Position numbers and translations under genes: made by a program. Source: Amyelois transitella (taxonomy: Eukaryota > Arthropoda > Insecta > Lepidoptera > Pyralidae). Taken from it: a stretch of 64,000 nt of DNA. The stretch lies in assembly GCF_032362555.1 (NCBI RefSeq), contig NC_083519.1, forward strand, positions 9,875,501-9,939,500, read 5' to 3'. This document shows positions 18,537 through 29,085 of this stretch, piece by piece; the stretch's first letter is position 1, and the number at the start of each line of letters is the position of its first letter. The notes beneath the pieces are model-generated. The model was not told where the DNA came from and searched no databases. It saw nothing but the letters and a program-made list of their open reading frames with translations.

Positions 18537-21500
18537 ATGCTAAAAAGAGGTAAATAATACAAGATAGAATATTAATAGCCTCAATTATATTCATATCATT
18601 CGGGTTTTAAACATGTCTGAGAGTTCTATTGATGCGGTTCATCCTCGATTTGGCAAAATCAGAAAGCCCTGTTTGACCGGTGGTACAGTATTCATTATTT
18701 ACTTTTAAACATGATAAATTCGCATTTTCTACATATAGGTACAAAGCTGATGATAAGTTTGCATCATCCTCTCTTTCCCATGTGACTTGCTGATGAAAAA
18801 CGATTTATTTGAAATGAAAGTAAGTTAGTGAACTAAGTTTCATTTCAAATAACTTTGTTTTAACCAAAGGGCAATGAGAAAACGATATGGGAAAAAATAA
18901 AGGGAAAATATCGACAAAAATGTAGCCTGTCTTCACACAAGCATAATTTTTAAAAATAATTTCATGCAAGTAATATTATTATTTGTTTAAACAGTGATTG
19001 TGGGGAACATGTGATATACAAAAGAGATAAGCAAATAATATCTCAAGTATGTATTTGTTCATTGACTGATAACAATATTACAGTGAATGAATAGTCATTG
19101 AACAACTGACTACTGAAACTATGTATAAAACAGTTAATCATATTATGTAACTCTGTATGTTTGTTACACTTTATAGCAAAAAATCTGAACTTATTGAGAT
19201 TACATTTTGAATGAATTTAGGCACTTAATAATCTGGGTTACTAAATTTTTTCCTGGAACAAGAGTGCCTTATTTGATTGTTTAATTTGTGTGTAGCATAC
19301 ATACATAAAATCACTCCTCTTTCCTGGAGGGGTAGGCAGAGACTACCTCTTTCCACTTGCCACGATCTCTGCACACTTCCTTCGCTTCATCCACATTTAT
19401 AACCCTCTTCATGTGTGTAGCATAGCAGAAAAAAAATATTTTACACTTCTGATTTCTTAAAAAAGTTGATCTATAATGACCTTACCCATTGGCTGGTTGT
19501 AAAGCCAGCCAATATAACTTTAATACCTCCTGCACCATTAAAAATATCAGACAACTTGTGGACAGGGATTTCTATCAGTACTTAGTCAATATCCCCATCC
19601 TTCACATCTTGGGATTGCCTCTCTTCCCCAATACATACAACTTGGGGATTTTGAAGGCAAGAGTAAATAGGCATTATTTGAGCTTGCGTTCACCACCTTA
19701 GGCCTCATCTTGCTTATCACCAGGCAAATTCAAATCAAATGCACTAGAATAATTATTTAAACAAAACCTATAAGACTGCATATCTTAGAAATCAAGAAAA
19801 CATTTTTCCAGGCCTGAAAATAGCTCTTGTCCAGTTATCAGTGGGCCCGGACAAAGCCAACAACGTGTCCCAAGCAGTCAGCGAAATACACAAAGCTAAG
19901 GAGAAAGGTGCGCAGGTGGTCGCTCTGCCAGAATGTTTCAACTCTCCTTATGGGACCAGTAAGTTTATATTTATATGACAAAACTGAAAAATAAATGCTG
20001 TTAACATACATATATACAAAGACATTCTGTAATATATTTTGGTATCAGCTTTGCACCCATGCATAATCTGTGGTCATGAACCATGGTAAAGAAATTGAAA
20101 TAAGCATGTAGATTGTGGTATATTCTGTTTGCTACAAGAGATCGAGGGTAGTCTTTTAGTATTTAGGAGATTTAATAAGCAGTTTATTCGATGCTTGAAG
20201 AGACAAATATAACCTAACTTTTTAATTTACTTTCCTGCATAGAATTCTTTGAAGAATATGCGGAGGAAGTGCCAGCGGGTGAGACCTGCCGGGCGTTGTC
20301 CCGGGCAGCTGCGGAGGCCGGAGTGTGTGTGGTGGGGGGGACAGTGCCTGAACGGTGTGGGGACAAACTGTACAACTCTTGTACCGTCTGGGATGCCCGT
20401 GGGAAGCTCCTAGCACATCATAGGAAGGTAAGAATAAAATTTTTATAAATCAGATCTTGCTCCGCACAACCTATTTATATTAACACTAGAAGCCGCCCGC
20501 GATTTCGTCCGCATGGAAACTCTATCTATCCCATGGGAACTCCAGGATGAAAAGTAGCCTATATGTTATTCTGGGTCTTCAGCTACCTACATACCAAATT
20601 TCATCGTAATCGGTTCAGTAGTTTTTGCGTGAAAGAGCTACCTACATACCAAATTTCATCGTAATCGGTTCAGTAGTTTTTGCGTGAAAGAGTAACAAAC
20701 ATCCATACTGAATAAGTACTCACAAACTTTCGCATTTATAATATTAGTAGGATTAAAAAAGCGTTATGTGCCAGACGTGTGCGTTAGTTACCATCACAAA
20801 ATCTTCTCAATTCCAGATGCATCTATTCGATATTGACGTCCCAAACAAGATCACATTCAAAGAATCTGATGTACTCTCGGCGGGAGATCAGATTACGACG
20901 TTTGACTACGAAGGAGTTAGGATTGGAATTGGGATCTGTTATGATGTGAGGTTTGGGGAGATGGCTCATCTCATGGCTAATAAGGGTGAGTCCATTTTCT
21001 ACATATCTTCACTTCCCCACTCTGTTTCTTTCTTAGAGCAGCATGAGCCATTTTCCTGATATCAAGGTCAGGCAGATAAGACGAAATTTTTTTTTTCTGT
21101 ATTTAGCTAATGGCCAACGCCCAGGTTTAAAAAAAAGTTATTGTTTGTCAATGTCATTGTCAACGATCGGGATCACGACGGAATCATGCCGCGGAATTTT
21201 TTGGCGAATGAAAAAATACAAAACGATTAGAAATGAGATTTAAATAGATTAAGATTAATCAAAGTAGGTACTTACTTTGTTTGTTCGTTATTATTGTTAC
21301 CATATTCAAGGAATAAATGATTATTATTGCCTAATATTTGTATCCAGGCTGTTCTCTTCTTATCTACCCTGGCGCTTTCAACATGACGACTGGTCCCCGT
21401 CACTGGGAGCTCCTGGGGCGGGCGCGGGCCAATGATCAGCAGCTGTGGGTGGCGCTGGTGAGCCCGGCGCGCGACCCCGCCGCCGGCTACGTGGCCTGGG

Positions 21501-22369
21501 GCCACTCCATGGTGGTGGACCCCTGGGCGGAGGTCGTGGGGAAGCTGGATGAGAAGCCGGGGACGCTGGTTGTGGATATTGGTAAGGGAATATTCTTTGA
21601 GCATAACAATCGTTTTTGAGACTTATCGTTAAATAGAGCAACAGAATACTGTAGATAACATTCTATAATAATGTCCCCTACAAAGTTGCGAAGGACAGAC
21701 AGTTGTTGCTTTGTGTAAAAACCTGACTTTCATAGACAGAACCTGGACTCCTCTCTAAAGAGGTGAGGACACAATCAGTTTAACGCCTAGAAGATGATAT
21801 AAAAGAGCTATATTCAGCCTGAGGGAATTAAATACATACATATAATTACGTATATCCCTTTGTAGTAGACAGAGCAACCCCCTTGTGGAGTAGAAAGAGT
21901 CAACACAATCTTGAAAAGACTGAAAAGCCACATTCAGCTGCGTGGCTCAGTGATAATGATGGAGTTGAGATTCAAATAGTGACATGTTGCTAGCCCATGG
22001 CCTACAAAAAGAATCCCAAGTTTATTACCCTAACCCTTAGTCGCCTTTTACGACATTCCTGGGAAAAAGATGGAGGGGGTCTTATTTTCAAATGCCAGTA
22101 ACTCATGAGAGTATTCCCAGAAAAAATATAGCCTTTTTACTCCTGAAAGTTGGACTGTTAAACCAACAACCAACCAATTTATTTTGTAAATTGGTTCAAG
22201 AATTGTGTGTAAATATTATTGTATGTGTATGTATTTGGCTCAATTGAAATATTCAATATTTTTTAATGTTTTTATTCTAGACTTCACCAAAGTGGAAGAA
22301 GTCCGCAGCCAGATACCAATCAGGTCCCAAAGAAGAACTGATGTTTATGACACAATAGAAAAAAAGTAG
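18537..22369 (+). CDS. NIT2: omega-amidase NIT2 homolog (nitrilase superfamily), six exons
   Basis: Members of this family hydrolyse the omega-amides alpha-ketoglutaramate and alpha-ketosuccinamate to 2-oxoacids, in cytosol and mitochondria. Exons: 18537-18549 (proposed), 19812-19958, 20243-20427, 20817-20985, 21348-21581 and 22281-22369. All junctions are GT-AG, the phases agree, and the product is 278 aa against 276 in human NIT2. The catalytic triad is visible: Glu45 in [10 protein letters not shown], Lys115 at the end of LLAHHRK, and Cys156 in [12 protein letters not shown]. Family signatures [40 protein letters not shown] and the C-terminal [13 protein letters not shown] are present. The later exons are certain. 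The 13-nt first exon (MLKR plus G, donor GTAAAT) is inferred from phase and length only. Introns carry LINE-B, Helitron-E and SINE-A insertions. An ATTAAA lies 6 nt after the stop. Confidence 0.92.
18805..18852. repeat. 15-bp perfect inverted repeat in NIT2 intron 1
   Basis: TTATTTGAAATGAAA at 18805-18819 and its reverse complement at 18838-18852 enclose an 18-nt loop that itself contains TTAGTGAACTAA. Confidence 0.75.
19298..19412 (-). repeat. LINE-B 3' end fragment in NIT2 intron 1
   Basis: CATACATACATAAAATCACT followed by CCTGGAGGGGTAGGCAGAGA, through to ACCCTCTTCATG: the last 38 or so codons plus the tail of LINE-B. Confidence 0.85.
20485..20752 (-). mobile_element. Helitron-E in NIT2 intron 3, with a 55-bp internal duplication
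   Basis: Bounded by CTAGAAGCCGCCCGCGA and TTATAATATTAGTAGGA. The block AGCTACCTACATACCAAATT...GTGAAAGAG occurs twice in tandem (20581-20635 and 20636-20690), unlike the copies at 36636 and 56640. The element ends 64 bp before exon 4. Confidence 0.82.
21655..21790 (+). repeat. degraded SINE-G fragment
   Basis: CCCCTACAAAGTTGCGAAGG, GTTGCTTTGTGTAAAAACCTG and GGACTCCTCTCTAAAGAGGT follow the SINE-G order with many changes. In the last NIT2 intron. Confidence 0.55.
21829..22100 (-). repeat. SINE-A with an internal tail duplication, last NIT2 intron
   Basis: The tail-end block is doubled: CCCTTTGTAGTAGACAGAGC, then CCCTTGTGGAGTAGAAAGAG. The rest reads through TCTTGAAAAGACTGAAAAGC to CGCCTTTTACGACATTCC. 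The terminal hairpin is lost. Confidence 0.8.
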
Positions 22370-22739
22370 CATTTATTAAATGTACTACTATATTTTCTAA
22401 TAGTTGTATATTTTGTTATTACGAATGGTGAATATAAAAATAGGTATACTACTTAGTTTAAAAAGAGGAAGAATTTATAATATATGCTAAGTAGGTACAT
22501 ACATTTATTTACATAATTCAATCATTTGTAGAAAAAAATGCCAAAGAAAAATATCTTTCAAACATTGGTTTTATAGGTGTATGTTATGTACCTATGTACG
22601 TTGGTTGGCATATTTTTGAGAAAGTAAACAAATAACACGTGATTTTATAGTTGTTTAGTTTTGTTGGATAGTATTTATCATTTTCTGTATAACTGTGTGT
22701 ATATCAGAAGATAGCCGCTCTTTGGTATTTACTTATCTA
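22370..22739. other. NIT2 3' flank, nothing else recognised
   Basis: AT-rich sequence directly after the NIT2 stop. It may include the 3' UTR (ATTAAA at 22375-22380). No repeat of the window's families is present. Confidence 0.4.
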
Positions 22740-22885
22740 AACATATATATCAAATTTCTATCCTTGACGTGGTAGACGGAGCCAATAGTTCCAAAGGCTA
22801 TACATATAGTCACATCTATAATCCATGCGGGGGAGACAGAACCAACATTGGTGATTCTAAAGTGCCGAAAACCACACGGCGAAGG
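22740..22885 (-). repeat. two SINE-A end fragments in tandem
   Basis: 22745-22790 and 22803-22850 both carry the tail-end block (GTGGTAGACGGAGCCAATAG; CATGCGGGGGAGACAGAACC). The second is followed directly by the opposite end, GTGCCGAAAACCACACGGC, i.e. a copy with its middle deleted. Confidence 0.65.
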
Positions 22886-22917
22886 CTTTTATCAGCTGAA
22901 ATGTTTAATTGGCTAAT

Positions 22918-23163
22918 CGATATTAATATTAGAAAGCTGAAGAGTTTGTTTTTTTTAACGCGTTAATCTCAGGAACCACTGGATTGCGTTGAATAGACCA
23001 TTTATTGAGAAATGCTTTAGGCTATATACATCATGCTGCAACTATAAGGAGCAAAGAAATAATGGAAAATGTGAAAAAAAAAACGGGGAAATTTATTTAT
23101 CTTTGAGTTCTTCAGTGATGCCAAAAATAACTTCCACGCGGATGAAGTCGCGGGCACAGCTAG
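22918..23163 (+). mobile_element. Helitron-D copy, 5' end decayed
   Basis: AATATTAGAAAGCTGAAGAG at the 5' side, then the TTTAGGCTATATACATCATG block, ending ACTTCCACGCGGATGAAGTC, then GCGGGCACAGCTAG. Confidence 0.78.
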
Positions 23164-23469
23164 TTACTTATAATTTGTATGTGAGCGTTTAGAGCCACAG
23201 TGGTATCACCCTAATAGCGATAATTACCATAAGTGCAGCTATTACCTTCATAATTATGCAATCATGAAACATATTTGGGGCAGACCGCATAAACAAGCAA
23301 TATTCGATGATTATTATCATGTGATTTAAGTATATTATTGAGATGTTAGACTGTATTTTGTCATTGTTACTTATTTTTGTAAGTATATTGCATACATAAT
23401 AAAGATTTGAATTATTAAATCATTATTTTGTTTAACTTATATATCAAGCCATATCATATACTTGATCCT

Positions 23470-23672
23470 AACTAATATTATAAATGCAATTGTTAGTTTC
23501 GTTAGTTTATAGAACCACTCTTCTCGAAATGTTTCGTAATTATAAGTATATAATTAAAAGTCTGGTGAAGGTAAAAACTATAGCTCCCATGGGATTTACG
23601 AAAAACCTGTACCTATTCCTTTGTAGCTGGCGTTAAATTCACGCGGGCGAAGTTGCGGGTAAAGCTAGTAAC
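23470..23672 (+). mobile_element. Helitron-like element, diverged subfamily
   Basis: Starts CTAATATTATAAATGCAA and ends CGCGGGCGAAGTTGCGGG, then TAAAGCTAG. The interior (CTCCCATGGGATTTACG, GGCGTTAAATTCACG) differs from Helitron-D and Helitron-E. Confidence 0.65.
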
Positions 23673-23786
23673 AAATAATAATCTAACTTTTCTACTGCCC
23701 CAAAAAAATAAAATGTACCCTATGTTCTCGATAAACTCGAAAGGTTCAGTGTTATGACGTGAAAGACAGACAAACACATACTTTTA

Positions 23787-24010
23787 CATACATAAATATA
23801 GTCACGTCTATATGCCTTGCGGGGCAGACAGAGCTAAAAATCCCGGTAAGACTAATACGTCACAATCAGTTCAGATAGAATTGAGATGTCAGGTTCGCTT
23901 CGCCTAAAAGAAGAATCCTAAGGTTATAAGCCTATCCCTTTGTCGCCTTCTACGACACCAATAGGAAAGAGATGGTGATTCTATTTTTTTCTTTCTTTCA
24001 GTGCCGGTAA
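23787..24010 (-). repeat. SINE-A, degraded
   Basis: ACATAAATATAGTCACGTCT, TGCGGGGCAGACAGAGCT and CGCCTTCTACGACACCAATAGG follow the SINE-A order to GTGCCGGTAACAC. It lies 260 bp upstream of TBCA. Confidence 0.78.
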
Positions 24011-24273
24011 CACTTTCACATTTATAAAATGACTCACTTTTGGATTCCCTTTTGGAAAGAAGTCTTGTAAAACGTAGTAACTAACACTTTGAGACGAATT
24101 TACATTAATTACATACTTAAATAAGTGTACAGTGTAAACAAGTAAAGTCCAGTTACTTGCATCGTGTACAAGTACCATCATAACTTTTAAATTATGACAG
24201 CTCCTGTCATTATGACTCATTCGTTGACGCTTTGTTTGCTTTGCGTTTGCGAAAACAAAAACGAGCTATCGAC

Positions 24274-25163
24274 ATGGCAGATCCCAGGATTCGGCAAATT
24301 AAAATAAAAACCGGCGTTGTGAAGCGCATTGCTAAAGAGAAGGTTGTTTATGAGAAGGAAGCTGAGCAGCAGAAGAATAGGATACAAAAGTTGAAAGACG
24401 AGGGCCAAGACGAACACAATATACGCAAGCAGGAGGAGGTCTTGCAAGAATCCCTGATGATGGTTCCTGACTGCCAGAGGCGGTAAGAACGATTTTATTT
24501 TCTCTTTTCATATAAAGAATTTGTTTGGATAAAGTTATTCCTTTTTTTAATATGTAGCCTGTTGTATTTACTTGTTAATAGAAACAGATGTTTTGAGGTT
24601 ATACAATACCTATTACAAAATATTTCATAAGCCATAATTTTTTTCGTTTTCGGGATTGGCAGAATTGATATTGGTACGTAGGTACCATGAATTCCTGTGA
24701 CCTCAGTAATTATTTTTTTATGAAAAACAAGTGCAAAGTCACATCACAATGACTCACAAACTCAGAACCATGACGATGACTAAGGCAACAATTATCTGTT
24801 TTAGTGACAAATGATGTTGTACTTTTTCCAACTTTTATCCTGCCAATGGCTGCAAACTGAAAACTAGAAGATGCAAAACCAAGTCCACTAACACCAACAC
24901 GTTATTGTGTTTATTTTTGTACAAGTTAACTAGGCCATAGCAAATCTTCTATTATCTGAAGGCTACTACAACATAATTGCCCTTTTTAGACAACCCCCAC
25001 GTAATTGGCATAATAATTTTTTATTTGCAGGTTAGTGAAAGCATTCACGGACTTGAAAAATACATTAGAAACTGAACAAGACCTAAAAGAACACGAAGAT
25101 TACCTGGCAGCGGAGCAAGTGCTGAAAGACGCAGAGTGCCAGTTGCCAGTCATCACCGCATAA
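24274..25163 (+). CDS. TBCA: tubulin-binding cofactor A (tubulin-specific chaperone A)
   Basis: TBCA binds beta-tubulin released from the cytosolic chaperonin and feeds it into the tubulin folding pathway. Two exons, 24274-24482 and 25031-25163, with GTAAGA/TTGCAG borders, give 113 aa; human TBCA is 108. The N-terminus MADPRIRQIKIKTGVVKRIA is almost the family consensus and fixes the start at 24274, although the frame stays open upstream. EAEQQKNRIQKLK and LQESLMMVPDCQRRL are conserved. The protein is predicted to be a helical bundle, and the heptad-like charged stretches fit this. The intron is about 550 bp and free of recognised repeats, unusual for this window. The stop is only 53 nt from the PDCD7 ATG and no AATAAA lies between, so the two genes may share a transcript. 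Confidence 0.96.
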
Positions 25164-25216
25164 TCATCACCGCTTAGATTTATATTATTTTTGCTACTTT
25201 TATATTCTTAACAATC

Positions 25217-27956
25217 ATGTCTTACAATCAAAACTATTCTTATTTTCGACCTAATTTTACATTCCACCCTAATGTTCCACCACCAACTTTTGTTCGTCCA
25301 CCATATTACATACCTTCAGCTCCTGCCCCACAACAAAATGATCAAGATTTTGTTAAAAGTTTTGAAAAAAAAGCACCTGGAAAGGCAGTGAAACAGAAAC
25401 CAGACATATCAATATTTCATATGCGTGAAAAATTGCGAAATATCTTGATGATGCTTGAAGAAATTAAAGCTAAAGAGAATTATTTGTCTGAAAATATGGC
25501 TACAATGTCAGATCAAGACTGGAAGAAGGCTATTGAGTACACCGAAACTAAAAAGAATGAAATAAAAAAGTCTTTACCTAGCATTAACAATTCGCACTTA
25601 GATATATTAAGGAAGCTTATAGCGAAAAGGTCAGCTAAGAGATTGCGTTTGAAAAGAGTTCGCTTGGAGCAGAAGAGGGAAAAAGAAGATTTGATAAAGA
25701 AATCAGAGGAAAAATCTAGGAAGATTGATGAGAATCTGCAAAAGATAAAAGATGACATCAATAAGATAAAACAGGTAACATTATTTTTTAAGTTTTTGAT
25801 GAAATTTCATAATTTTATATAGGTATACAAAATTTTGCTACAAATCCCAGTAAGTATGTAGATTTCTTAGAAAACCTGGTATCTTGTTTCTGGAGAGAGG
25901 AGTAAGTCTAGATCCATCTGTGACCTCAAGGTCCTAGAGCAGGTGAGTAAGGTATTACATGAAGCAACTTCAAACTTCCGCAACACTGTACACAATTTTA
26001 AATAGGTATTAATATAAAACCTAATATTTTCAGGAAGAAGAAGCTAAGCTTCAAGCAGACATGGTGCTGAAAGAGGTTCTACGCAAGAAGACTGATGCCA
26101 AGAAGTGTGTAGTGAAGTTAGACGCCCTGCTCAAACTACGGAAAGCGCGGGAAAATACCGCTAGAGGGCGCGGCGAAGCTGTGTCGGGGCGGGAGGCTAC
26201 TGTGTTTAGCAATAATATTGGTAAGACAAAGTTTTTAAATATTTGAAACTAGCTGTCACCCATGTCTAGCCTGCGTTTGATCAGGATTCTTGAACTACCT
26301 TCATACTAAATTTTACAAAAATCGAGTCTGTGGGTATAGCTGTGAAAGCATAAAAGATACATTTATGAATTCATTAAAATATTAGTATGAATTTATATAT
26401 TTTGCGAATGAAGTCTGATGTAAAAAATGTTTCAGTTAAAGAAAGAATAAGAAGCAGTAGAAGAATGAGTAAAATAAAGCATCTTCTATATTCAATAAAA
26501 TATTATTTCATTAAATATATCTGACAATCCTTTTGTCCATTTACTTACAGAAAAACTAAAAGCAGTCTGGTCCCAAAGACTATCCGCATACGAGGCAGAG
26601 GAAGCTGAACTACGGGACAAGTTGAAACAAGATTTGAGCGAGCCACCCACCCTGGCTGGCCAACAAGAGGAACAACTGTTGGAGAACTTGGGGAAATGGC
26701 GGGAGATCCTGTTTGGGAATGACATCTTGCCGCAAGTGGATTTCAAAGGGAACATTGCTGATTTCGTGGCGGTTAGGTTAGTGTCAGACATGTATTTTTT
26801 TAGGATTGTAGATTGTAGATTCCAAAAAATACTTTATAGGCTTGAAGAGTTATTTCGGTCTGATTTACCGTAGAGGTCCACTCATAAATTATTACTTCTG
26901 TCCACTCTTAAATTTATAAGTCCCGTTGGATCGCTTATCTTATCATTTTAAGTACAGTCAATAGAAAAACATTTGTTGATGGAAAAATAATCAATCAAAA
27001 TAATAGCAGTATGTAGTAGAATAATATTTCTATTAATATTCACAGGTTAAAAAATGTCCTGTAGTTTTGGTTGATAAGATATCGATTTTCTTTTGTGTAT
27101 CACTCACCACTATCAGAGATTTTTATTTGCCCGCCTTGGTAATGTCAGACAATTTATGATACTAAAAAAATATTCTGAACCAACATTTTATTACTAACTG
27201 TTCTAAAAATATGATCAGAGATGACTGGAATAAAATATTTGTTTCTGGTCTATTTTCGAAGTTATGTACATTAGTTTTAATACTAACCGATGCTCATACG
27301 GTGAACATTGTGAGGATACCTGAACATTGTGTAACCATGATCGATCCAATACGGGTTAGGTTTACCTGCAAAGGTTGCGGAGGTCAGACGGGAGTCGCTT
27401 CATGTAAATACCTGACTCACTCAATCCCGGCTCCATGGTCAAGAGCTTACCCCGGGCTCCTCTCCAGAGTGGTCAGGATACGACCGGGACTAAAGCCAGG
27501 GAGAAGAAGATACGTAAAATTGTGCCTTGCTCCCGGAAAGGTAGGCAGAGCCAACATGTTTTCACTTGTCACTATCCCTGCATACTTCTTGGTCTTTTAT
27601 ATTTTCTCCTCAACCTTTGGCAGATAAAGTAGGAAGTATAGTCGCAAAGTTAGTTATTCACCGCAGAAGACAAAAGGAGAAAAGAGGAGAGAAATAATCA
27701 GTTTAAAAGTATTATATTGTTGGACATAAAATATAAATATTTAACAATAAAATACAATCTCTGACATTTTTTCCTTACTAAACCTAACAATGGCGTACAT
27801 ATAGAAGGTTGCCTACAGATTTTATATTAAAAAAATATCATGTAGGTAATTATAAATTATTTAATTTTTAATTTCAGATCAAAATGGGACCGGTTTGTGA
27901 GCGCAGATGGATCGCCTCTGCCCGTTGGCTGGGTCCTCCCGTCCAAGAAAACTTAG
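25217..27956 (+). CDS. PDCD7: PDCD7 / U11-U12 snRNP 59K homolog, four exons
   Basis: In animals PDCD7 is the 59K subunit of the U11/U12 di-snRNP, acting in minor-class intron recognition in the nucleus. Exons 25217-25774, 26034-26220, 26551-26776 and 27878-27956 join in phase with GT-AG borders to give 349 aa (human 485). Order: a Pro/Tyr/Phe-rich N-terminus (PNVPPPTFVRPPYYIPSAP), a long Lys/Glu coiled coil (about 75-240; RLRLKRVRLEQKREKEDLIK), a segment with KLKAVWSQRLSAYEAEEAEL, and the conserved end SKWDRFVSADGSPLPVGWVLP, the family's most diagnostic part. An in-frame TAG at 25175-25177 makes 25217 the first possible ATG. ATTAAA at 27995-28000 is a candidate poly(A) signal. The last intron holds SINE-G and LINE-B. 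The assignment rests on the C-terminal motif and overall layout. Confidence 0.85.
27215..27510 (+). repeat. SINE-G without head, last PDCD7 intron
   Basis: Begins in the body (TTCGAAGTTATGTACATTAG), then CCATGATCGATCCAATACGG, GCAAAGGTTGCGGAGGTCAG and GACTAAAGCCAGGGAGAAG. The tRNA-like head at its 5' side is missing. Confidence 0.8.
27511..27592 (-). repeat. LINE-B 3' end scrap
   Basis: AAAATTGTGCCTTGCTCCCGG and GTAGGCAGAGCCAACATG, then CTATCCCTGCATACTTC: the reverse complement of the final LINE-B codons, diverged. Confidence 0.65.
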
Positions 27957-28000
27957 TTATTTTCTCTCAAAAGTAAATTTTTTTTATTGTACTAATTAAA

Positions 28001-28917
28001 GTTCACATTTTTAAAAACATGTGTGAGTAGGTGCAGTATGACTACACTCTGACTTTGTATAATGTTATAAAAAATCAAAATTTATTTGATATTATAAAAA
28101 TAGTTTTTTCAAGTATGTAAAATTTTGGATGTTTTGTATTGAAATTATATGTTGGTTTGCTTTGTACACGATTGAATGCATTTACAGTGCTTGCAAATAT
28201 AAGTTTCTTTTGTATAAAAATTCTTTTAATTTATATTCTTCATCCTAGATAGATAGAAGTAGTTTCAGACCTAATTGGATTTTTGTAAGATATGTACGTA
28301 ATGGGTATAGAAATCCAAACTAATAATATAAATCTATAAATAATCATTCTTTAATGTTTTACAAATTTTAATATACCTAGTATCATTAAAAACAAATTAA
28401 AATAAACTAAATACATTGACCTCAAAAAACCTTTTTTGAATTTGATTACTCTTCACAAGTTATTTATTTTGAACCAATCTTCTTGAAATGTTGCGTATAT
28501 GTATACATACATTAGCTCCATCAATTGATGTAGGCTAGGCAGGTACAAGTACCAACCCACTAATCACCTAGGAACGTTGCATTAGTGCAATTTTTATTTA
28601 TTTTCAGCCTTTTAATGTTATATTTTAAGTCGGTTTAAAAAATTTTTATAATTAAATCTGTAACTTGTAGAAATAAAATAAAAAAGGAGGGTAGTTAATG
28701 AAAACAACTTTAGTCGGCATTCAAGTCTTTTATTTGTCACAATGTCCAATCGTCTGGATATCAGTAGAAATTACATGTAAAAACACATCGACACGCCTCG
28801 CTTAGCTTTAAGTAGACTTTGAACGCCACGAGTAATGCTAAAACTGTATACCTACGAATATATTCGATAAAAATTATCATTTCTTTTAAAAACAATTTCT
28901 CGGTTGAATTATGTACT
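28001..28917. other. downstream of PDCD7, AT-rich, no gene
   Basis: The segment 28460-28500 (AACCAATCTTCTTGAAATGTTGCG) resembles the interior of the Helitron-like element at 23470 and may be a remnant. Otherwise nothing was recognised. Confidence 0.4.
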
Positions 28918-29085
28918 GTCTGGTTCCCGGTCCACTTCATCTGTGTCGTAATAAGCGACTAAGGGAATAAGCACATTCATCCAGTGCGAGCTTCCAGCTG
29001 GTGTGCTTGCGAAAAAAAAATTGTATTCCGCCATACTACATAGGCTCTGTCCATCCTGTAAGAGATATAGACGTGATCTGATGTA
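28918..29085 (+). repeat. SINE-A, internally deleted
   Basis: GTCTGGTTCCCGGTCCAC at one end and AGAGATATAGACGTGATCTGATGTATG at the other. The central blocks between GACTAAGGGAATAAGC and GGCTCTGTCC are replaced by unrelated sequence. Confidence 0.65.

Noticed and set aside
27211..27627. 138-codon plus-strand frame
   Set aside because: It translates SINE-G and LINE-B sequence inside a PDCD7 intron.
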